From JAABRU01 sp050180235 (GTDB lineage Bacteria; Desulfobacterota; Desulfobacteria; Desulfobacterales; Desulfococcaceae): a DNA stretch of 17,516 bases. The notes below the pieces were generated by a model that was not told where the DNA came from, ran no database searches, and saw nothing but the letters and a program-made list of their open reading frames with translations. Positions 12,823 to 17,516 of this stretch are shown in pieces. Where the stretch lies: contig JBFXEJ010000118.1 in the NCBI GenBank assembly GCA_050180235.1, positions 1-17,516 of the forward strand, read 5' to 3'. The translations under genes and the position numbers were made by a program. Position 1 is the first letter of the stretch. Each line of letters begins with the position of its first letter.

Positions 12823-13323
12823 TTATCGGGTTTCATACCGGGCCAGGATATCCAGAACGGTATCCGGTTTTACAGCACCATAAATATCCCCGCTTACAAC
12901 CATTACCGGGGCCAGACCGCAAGCGCCCAGGCATCTGACTGATTCCAGGGAAAAACAGCGATCCGCTGTGGTGCATCCTTCTGTCAGATCGTATTTGTTG
13001 CTGATGCGGCTGATGACCTCCTTGATTCCTTTCACATAGCAGGCAGTTCCGGTGCATACCCTGACCGTATTTCTGCCTTTGGGTTTCATGGAAAAAAGGG
13101 CATAAAAGGATGCCACGCCGAAAACATCGCTGCGGGGCAGATTCATGCCCAGACTGATATAATCCATCAGTTCGTTCGGCAGATAACCGACAACATTCTG
13201 ACTTTTCCGTAAAACTGCAATAATGGAACCGGGCAGGCCCGCATGTTCCGCAATAATACTGTCAACCTTCTGCCACATTTCTTCGCTGATGTCTTCATGA
13301 TGAGGATGCTCAAAGTCCGCCAT
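12823..13323 (-). CDS. NuoE/HydC-like 2Fe-2S thioredoxin-fold protein
   Basis: This 166-residue protein has an N-terminal helical part (about 10-70, ending VFGVASFYALFS) and a thioredoxin-like 2Fe-2S domain with the four ligands Cys90 and Cys95 (CTGTACYVKG) and Cys131 and Cys135 (CLGACG). It corresponds to NADH-dehydrogenase 24-kDa subunits and to HydC of electron-bifurcating hydrogenases. No NuoF- or NuoG-like partner is encoded in this window, so it is not part of a complete complex here. GGGAG lies nine bases before ATG 13323. It is the first gene of the hydrogenase-like cluster and sits behind the putative dyad and promoter region at 13362-13444. Confidence 0.92.
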   Translation of the reverse strand: MADFEHPHHEDISEEMWQKVDSIIAEHAGLPGSIIAVLRKSQNVVGYLPNELMDYISLGMNLPRSDVFGVASFYALFSMKPKGRNTVRVCTGTACYVKGIKEVISRISNKYDLTEGCTTADRCFSLESVRCLGACGLAPVMVVSGDIYGAVKPDTVLDILARYETR

Positions 13324-13361
13324 TTTCTGAATCTCCCAAAAATTTGCTGTTGTTTCAGATA

Positions 13362-13444
13362 ATTATATACAAATAAGGATAAAAATACACCCGCATATAC
13401 ATAAATTTCTGTCTATTAATTCCACAGAAATCAGAAAAAGTCAA
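13362..13444 (-). promoter_or_regulatory. candidate promoter region with dyad operator upstream of the nuoE-like gene
   Basis: On the minus strand TTGACT (13439-13444) is followed 18 bases later by ATTAAT (13415-13420), a fair -35/-10 pair. A second, perfect -10 box TATAAT lies at 13362-13367 with no good -35. A perfect inverted repeat ATTTCTGT-N11-ACAGAAAT (13405-13431) is centred on the first -10 box, where a repressor would block polymerase. The boxes are sequence matches only; no start site is known. Confidence 0.45.
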
Positions 13445-13465
13445 TAACATCATAAATATTCCGGT

Positions 13466-14989
13466 TTATTCCTTTTGGGGCTTTCCGGCCTCTTCCAGGG
13501 ATTTGTCGTAGAAAGTGAAGCAACCCTTTGTTTTTTTGGACTCATACATGGCGATATCCGCACATTTTACCAGGGTTTCAATATCCGTGGCATCTCCGGG
13601 ATACGCGCTGATACCGATACTGGGTGTTATGAAATCAATCAGGTGTTCCTTCACAATATAGGGACGGGAAAGGCTTTCAATAATCCTCCGGGCTGCTCCC
13701 GCGGGGTTGGGACAGGCAGCATTGTTCAGGATCACAGTGAATTCATCTCCGCCCAGACGGCAGATATGGTCGGTTTCCCGCAGAGTGCTTTTCAGGCGCG
13801 CTGCCACCTCCTTGAGAATTTCATCTCCTATATCATGGCCGTATACATCGTTGACCTGTTTAAACCTGTCCAGATCCAGATAAAAAATATTCTTCTCATT
13901 ATTGTCCCGGCGGGCATAGGCCAGTGTTTCTTTCATACGCTGGAAAAAAGCCTTCCGGTTGTAAAGTCCGGTAAGGGGATCATGGTAAATCAGGTAGAGC
14001 AGATCACTGATATTACGGGCAACTCCGCGAAATCCCAGAATCTCTCCGTTCTCATCCTTTATGAGAAAAACAGAGATTTCAACATAGCAGGGGGAACCGT
14101 CTTTGCGGATGAGTGTCCATTCAAAGCCTTTGGCCGGAATATCTTTCTCAAATGCATTTTTAAATGTTTTATAAGCTTTTTCAGCAGTGTTTTCATCCAT
14201 AAAGTCCCGGAAGTTCATGGCCAGGAGTTCTTCTTTGCTGTATCCCAGCATACGGCAGAGAGCATCGTTGAAAAAAACCAGATTCCCAAAAAGATCAGCC
14301 TCGTAAAAGCATTCCTCAATGTTTTCCAGCATGGCCCGGTACCGCTCTTCGCTCTGACGCAGTGATTCCTCTGCATCCCGGTACATCCTTACTCTGCATT
14401 CCAGTTTTTCATTGATTTTGCCAAGATCATAGGCCCGTTCCCTGGCCCGGTCATTTGCGCGGATCAGGTTTGCGATTTCACTGTCATGGAATTTGATTTT
14501 CCGCATGTTTTCCTCAATCTGCCCTGTCATGCGGTACATGGCCCAGGAAAGAAGACCGGTTTCCCCGCGGTCTGCCACAAAACGCTTTTCCGAAACCCTG
14601 CCCTTCCGGATGAATTCTTCTGCCATATTTCCCAGATATTTAAGGGATCTCAGAAAATAATTCAGCAGAGCCGCCAATATCAGCAGAAACAGTATATATA
14701 CCGCAGAAAAAGATAAGATAAGGCGGTTCCGGAGTTTTCTGGCTCCATATTCCATCCCGGACAGTGCTTTTCCGGAATCATCCGCTTTCCGGGAATCTGC
14801 TGTTTCCGCGATATTCCCTGGTACCGGTTTTGCACTCTGCCTGGTGCTCCGAATGGCATCCTCATGTTCTGATTCATAAATATACTGTTTTATCAGGAAT
14901 ATGCACTGACATGCCATCAGCAGATAAAGCCCCAGACTGATGATTGCAAGAGGAAAAAAAATTCTTCTGAAAAGAACTGATGCAAACAT
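13466..14989 (-). CDS. membrane PAS-GGDEF diguanylate cyclase
   Basis: This 507-residue protein starts at ATG 14989, chosen because GAGGG lies four bases upstream; the same frame stays open upstream to 15112, but that would overlap the RNase gene. Two membrane segments (about 10-33 and 90-113) enclose a short, hydrophilic extracytoplasmic loop of about 55 residues. A HAMP-like linker (about 114-165), a coiled coil (about 165-215) and a PAS domain (about 216-330, with a PAC-like FEWTLIRKDGSP segment) lead to the GGDEF domain (about 335-495). The active site is RLGGDEF (411-417), and the RETD at 404-407, five residues before it, is an intact inhibitory I-site. It should make cyclic di-GMP from GTP with product inhibition. 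The gene is 106 bases downstream of the RNase gene. Confidence 0.93.
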   Translation of the reverse strand: MFASVLFRRIFFPLAIISLGLYLLMACQCIFLIKQYIYESEHEDAIRSTRQSAKPVPGNIAETADSRKADDSGKALSGMEYGARKLRNRLILSFSAVYILFLLILAALLNYFLRSLKYLGNMAEEFIRKGRVSEKRFVADRGETGLLSWAMYRMTGQIEENMRKIKFHDSEIANLIRANDRARERAYDLGKINEKLECRVRMYRDAEESLRQSEERYRAMLENIEECFYEADLFGNLVFFNDALCRMLGYSKEELLAMNFRDFMDENTAEKAYKTFKNAFEKDIPAKGFEWTLIRKDGSPCYVEISVFLIKDENGEILGFRGVARNISDLLYLIYHDPLTGLYNRKAFFQRMKETLAYARRDNNEKNIFYLDLDRFKQVNDVYGHDIGDEILKEVAARLKSTLRETDHICRLGGDEFTVILNNAACPNPAGAARRIIESLSRPYIVKEHLIDFITPSIGISAYPGDATDIETLVKCADIAMYESKKTKGCFTFYDKSLEEAGKPQKE

Positions 14990-15095
14990 GCGTCCCTCTG
15001 TCAGTGAACTGTTATCCCCAAAAAGTATCCGTATGTTTTCCTGAATAACACCCACCGGCAGATGACTGCGGCAAACTGTCTTCTTTTCCCTGCAT

Positions 15096-17102
15096 TCAGC
15101 CCATGAATACATTCAGTATTTCTTTTCTGGCATCCACATGCTGAATTGTCACCTGTATCACATCCTCTGGTTTGAGGTTCATTCCCCCGGCAGCAGGGAT
15201 AGTGCATTCAATCATATATTCCGTCATCAGTACCTGGTAGGTGTTCCTCCGTTTTCCCAGCACAATGGCCTCTTCTTTCTGACCGGTCTTCCCTTCCAGA
15301 TATTTCAGGAGCCAGTAGTGTTTCCGGCGGTTCTGCAGTTTTGAGACACAGCTCATCGGATATTCCAGTGCATGGATGGTCTGCTGAACCTCACCGGATG
15401 AATAGGGAGTGTCCAAACCGAATACGGCACGTATCTGCCGCTGGGTAATCAAATCCGAGTATTTACGGATGGGGGATGTAACCGTGACATAGGCATCCAG
15501 TCCCAGCCCTGAATGGGGTTCCGGTTCTGTGCTCAGAACAAAACGGCTGAGGAGTTTGCGCTGCATCCAGTTCTGAAAAAGAGAGCCTTCGTCCTCTTTG
15601 TACAGACGTTCCCGCGGGGCGGGCTGGGATCTGAAAATTGCGGGCAGCCGGTTTTCCGCAAGAAACCGTGCGTTGAGCCAGTTGGCCATAATCATGATTT
15701 CTGCAACCAGCATTCTGCCCGGACTTTCCCGGTTAATCCGGGTGACAGTCAGTTCCCCGCGTTCATCCAGCCAGATATTGATTTCCGGCAGGGATATCTG
15801 CACTGCCCTGTCCGCGAGTCTCCTTTTCCGGAACTGACGCGCAATGTCATACAGAATGGCAATATCCCCGTCCTCTTCCACCATGCAGTTGACTTCATGG
15901 TAGGTCAGCTGCCTTGACACCCGGATGATACTGGAACATATTTCGGAACTTATAATATCCCCGGATGGCCGCAGCCTTATGAGGGTGCTGGTGGCCGGAC
16001 GGAGTTCCCCGGCCTTCAGACTGCACTGATCTTCAGCCAGGCACTGGGGAAGCATGGAGATCTTTCTGTCCGGCATATAGATGGAACTTCCCCGCTGCAC
16101 GGCCTCCCTGTCCAGAGGACTTCCTTTTTCCACAAAATGCCCCACATCCGCTATATGAACGCCGAGCACATAATGATCCTCTTTTCTTTCCAGGCTCAGT
16201 GCATCGTCAAAATCAAGGGTGGCCTGACCGTCAATGGTAATGATCGGAAGCCCGGTCAGATCTCTGCGCCGGCTGCCCGCGGACCGGATTTCAAAAAAAC
16301 GGTTCCGGGATGCAATGCATTCCATGAGTTTTTCAGGAAAATCGGTGGGAACTCCGTAGCGGTGCAAATCAATATTTTCATCCGGATTCCAGATACCGAG
16401 TTTGACAAAAAAATGGAAGAGATTCCCAATATCAGTGATGCCGGCTCTTGCCAGCATGTCCCTGCCCAATTCCCACTGCGGACTTTCCTTTTCAAAAAGA
16501 TAGTAAGACTGCAGAATTCTGATCCAGTCCTGCTGTTCTTCTGTAAATTGGGGATGGGCAGAGAGCAGTCCCGTATCTTTGCCGGACAAAACACTTTTGA
16601 TCCAGTCTCCCCCGTTTTCTGTAATACGCTGCTTACGTGCCTCCTCCCTGGCTTTGGCGTTTATCTGCTCCACCTGTTCTTCTGTATGGGGAAAAAACTG
16701 ATCCTGGTTGAAGCGGAAGTACAGGCGATCTGCAAACAAAGCCCGGATTACGGCAGATTCGTGATCGTCTGTGGGCGAATCCGGGAAGCAGAAGGCAGTC
16801 ATGGTCTGCAGATCAATCCATTCCTGCTCCGGACTCAGCACTTCCCAAAGTTCCCTGATATCGATCTCCCCGGCCAGGGATTTGCGCCGGTTTGCCCGTT
16901 CTTTCAGAGAATCTGAGGCTTTATCCCTGCCTGCGGAGAGATTGACGCTCATTTTTCCCCTGTGGGAAAGCCGCGCGGCCGAAAGTTTGACTTCACGGTT
17001 GTTTTCGGTCAGAAGACGCAGCCGTTCATTTTTTATCTCCAGCACAGCCGCGCATACAATCTTCTGCCGATCTATATATTCCACAATATTTCCTGGTGCC
17101 AT
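15096..17102 (-). CDS. RNase II/R-family (RNB-domain) exoribonuclease
   Basis: This 668-residue protein carries the RNB catalytic domain at about 280-560. TIDGQATLDFDDALSL supplies Asp291, Asp297, Asp299 and Asp300, the four metal-binding acidic residues of 3'-to-5' RNases, and VTSPIRKYSDLITQRQ (541-556) is the family signature. The first 270 residues lack an obvious cold-shock OB pair and resemble the divergent N-termini of RNase-II-like proteins in Deltaproteobacteria and cyanobacteria; the last 70 residues may be a degenerate S1 domain. It degrades RNA in the cytoplasm. The ATG at 17102 has no Shine-Dalgarno and lies only nine bases downstream of a -10 box, so the mRNA may be nearly leaderless, or the true start may be further in (for example Met51). 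Confidence 0.93.
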   Translation of the reverse strand: MAPGNIVEYIDRQKIVCAAVLEIKNERLRLLTENNREVKLSAARLSHRGKMSVNLSAGRDKASDSLKERANRRKSLAGEIDIRELWEVLSPEQEWIDLQTMTAFCFPDSPTDDHESAVIRALFADRLYFRFNQDQFFPHTEEQVEQINAKAREEARKQRITENGGDWIKSVLSGKDTGLLSAHPQFTEEQQDWIRILQSYYLFEKESPQWELGRDMLARAGITDIGNLFHFFVKLGIWNPDENIDLHRYGVPTDFPEKLMECIASRNRFFEIRSAGSRRRDLTGLPIITIDGQATLDFDDALSLERKEDHYVLGVHIADVGHFVEKGSPLDREAVQRGSSIYMPDRKISMLPQCLAEDQCSLKAGELRPATSTLIRLRPSGDIISSEICSSIIRVSRQLTYHEVNCMVEEDGDIAILYDIARQFRKRRLADRAVQISLPEINIWLDERGELTVTRINRESPGRMLVAEIMIMANWLNARFLAENRLPAIFRSQPAPRERLYKEDEGSLFQNWMQRKLLSRFVLSTEPEPHSGLGLDAYVTVTSPIRKYSDLITQRQIRAVFGLDTPYSSGEVQQTIHALEYPMSCVSKLQNRRKHYWLLKYLEGKTGQKEEAIVLGKRRNTYQVLMTEYMIECTIPAAGGMNLKPEDVIQVTIQHVDARKEILNVFMG

Positions 17103-17140
17103 AATTGTCTTATCTTATCAGCCCGTTTAAGGAAAGTCAA
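17103..17140 (-). promoter_or_regulatory. sigma-70-type promoter of the RNase gene
   Basis: The minus strand reads TTGACT (17135-17140), a 17-base spacer, then TGA-TAAGAT (-10 at 17112-17117, with the extended TG). From the -10 box to the ATG is only nine bases, predicting a transcript that starts about two or three bases before the start codon. Confidence 0.6.
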
Positions 17141-17200
17141 CGTAAGTTATTGTTCAGCAAACAGAAGCAGTATCCGCTTCCCCATGTCCGGACACTGTTT

Positions 17201-17516
17201 TCAGGAATTCTGCCGGGAAATGAAACAGTCAGCCCCAAAAGTCTTATCCAGCTCTTTTTTTACCTGAAGAGCCTGATCCCTGTCAGGATAGGGTCCCACA
17301 AAAACCCGGTGCCAGAGTTCCCCCCCCTCATCGGTGTTTCTGCGGATGAAGGCCGGAAAACCCCTGACCTGCAAAGCCTCCTGAAATCGGGCGGCCCGTT
17401 CCGACTCAAAAAAGGCTCCGGCCTGCAGTTCATATGCCAAAGTTTGGTGCCGGCTGATGCGGAAAACGCCGGGTCTGGGAATATTGCCGGTCAGGTAACG
17501 TGTCAGTTCTTCCACT
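17201..17516 (-). CDS. SPOR-domain protein, C-terminal fragment (continues beyond the window)
   Basis: The frame is open to the right edge, and only the C-terminal 105 or so residues are visible. They form a SPOR (septal peptidoglycan-binding) domain: YELQAGAFFESERAARFQEA, then GFPAFIRR, then LWHRVFVGPYPDRDQAL and VKKELDKTFG. The repeated pattern of aromatic-Gly and VxVGPY segments is typical. Such domains bind denuded glycan strands at division sites or occur in RlpA-like lipoproteins; which parent protein this is cannot be told without its N-terminus. It ends 98 bases before the RNase start, and a promoter for the RNase gene lies in that gap, so the two need not share a transcript. Confidence 0.85.
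   Translation of the reverse strand, partial: VEELTRYLTGNIPRPGVFRISRHQTLAYELQAGAFFESERAARFQEALQVRGFPAFIRRNTDEGGELWHRVFVGPYPDRDQALQVKKELDKTFGADCFISRQNS

Noticed and set aside
13405..13431. LexA (SOS) box
   Set aside because: The arms contain CTGT and ACAG, but the spacing is 11, not the 8 of the classic box, so I kept it as an unassigned dyad.
13475..14365. 296-codon plus-strand ORF
   Set aside because: It is antisense to the PAS-GGDEF cyclase and has no ribosome-binding site or recognisable domain.
14989..15112. N-terminal extension of the diguanylate cyclase
   Set aside because: It would overlap the RNase gene, lacks a ribosome-binding site and adds a non-hydrophobic stretch before the first membrane segment; ATG 14989 has GAGGG at good spacing.

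Overview
The window looks like a chromosome segment of an anaerobic Desulfobacterota-type bacterium. A repeat-rich, IS-bearing genome of the Desulfonema/Desulfobacteraceae kind would fit. This placement is inferred from gene content (an FeFe-hydrogenase-like sensor cluster with NuoE and DRTGG proteins, a PaaK-type ligase, bacteriohemerythrin, a phosphatase/anti-sigma/STAS module) and from the dense small palindromic repeats; no phylogenetic marker proves it. Every convincing chromosomal gene is on the minus strand. The only plus-strand coding sequence is the tail of a transposase at the left edge.

Left part (1-5255): the end of an IS5-like element abuts a broken cellulose-synthase-like glycosyltransferase that is both frameshifted and truncated. 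Reading leftward from 4138 is a partner-switching operon: response regulator with PP2C phosphatase, RsbW-like ATPase, STAS protein, and then a Uma2-family nuclease-fold gene with a repeat-built coiled-coil tail. To its right lies a two-gene AbiEii-type nucleotidyltransferase pair (4254-5172) with overlapping reading frames.

Middle (5256-9970): GNAT acetyltransferase, bacteriohemerythrin and NAD kinase form a compact run. A gap of about 850 bp follows, packed with palindromic, MITE-like repeats of several families, one of which has clearly jumped into another. Then come a phenylacetate-CoA-ligase-type enzyme and a second repeat-rich gap.

Right part (9971-17516): NuoE-like 2Fe-2S protein, DRTGG protein 1, a block of repeats, DRTGG protein 2, an RsbT/RsbW-like ATPase, and an FeFe-hydrogenase-domain protein that keeps its cluster-binding cysteines but has lost the catalytic proton-relay cysteine. 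I read this cluster as a redox-sensing and signalling unit rather than a working hydrogenase. It has a clear dyad operator candidate upstream. Next are a membrane PAS-GGDEF diguanylate cyclase, an RNase II/R-family exonuclease with a strong promoter nearly touching its start codon, and the C-terminal end of a SPOR-domain protein.

The best candidates for something new are the altered hydrogenase-like sensor cluster and its operator dyad, and the repeat families: tiny hairpins with a constant GGA loop and covarying arms, and a mobile ~100-bp palindrome with a TTA duplication.
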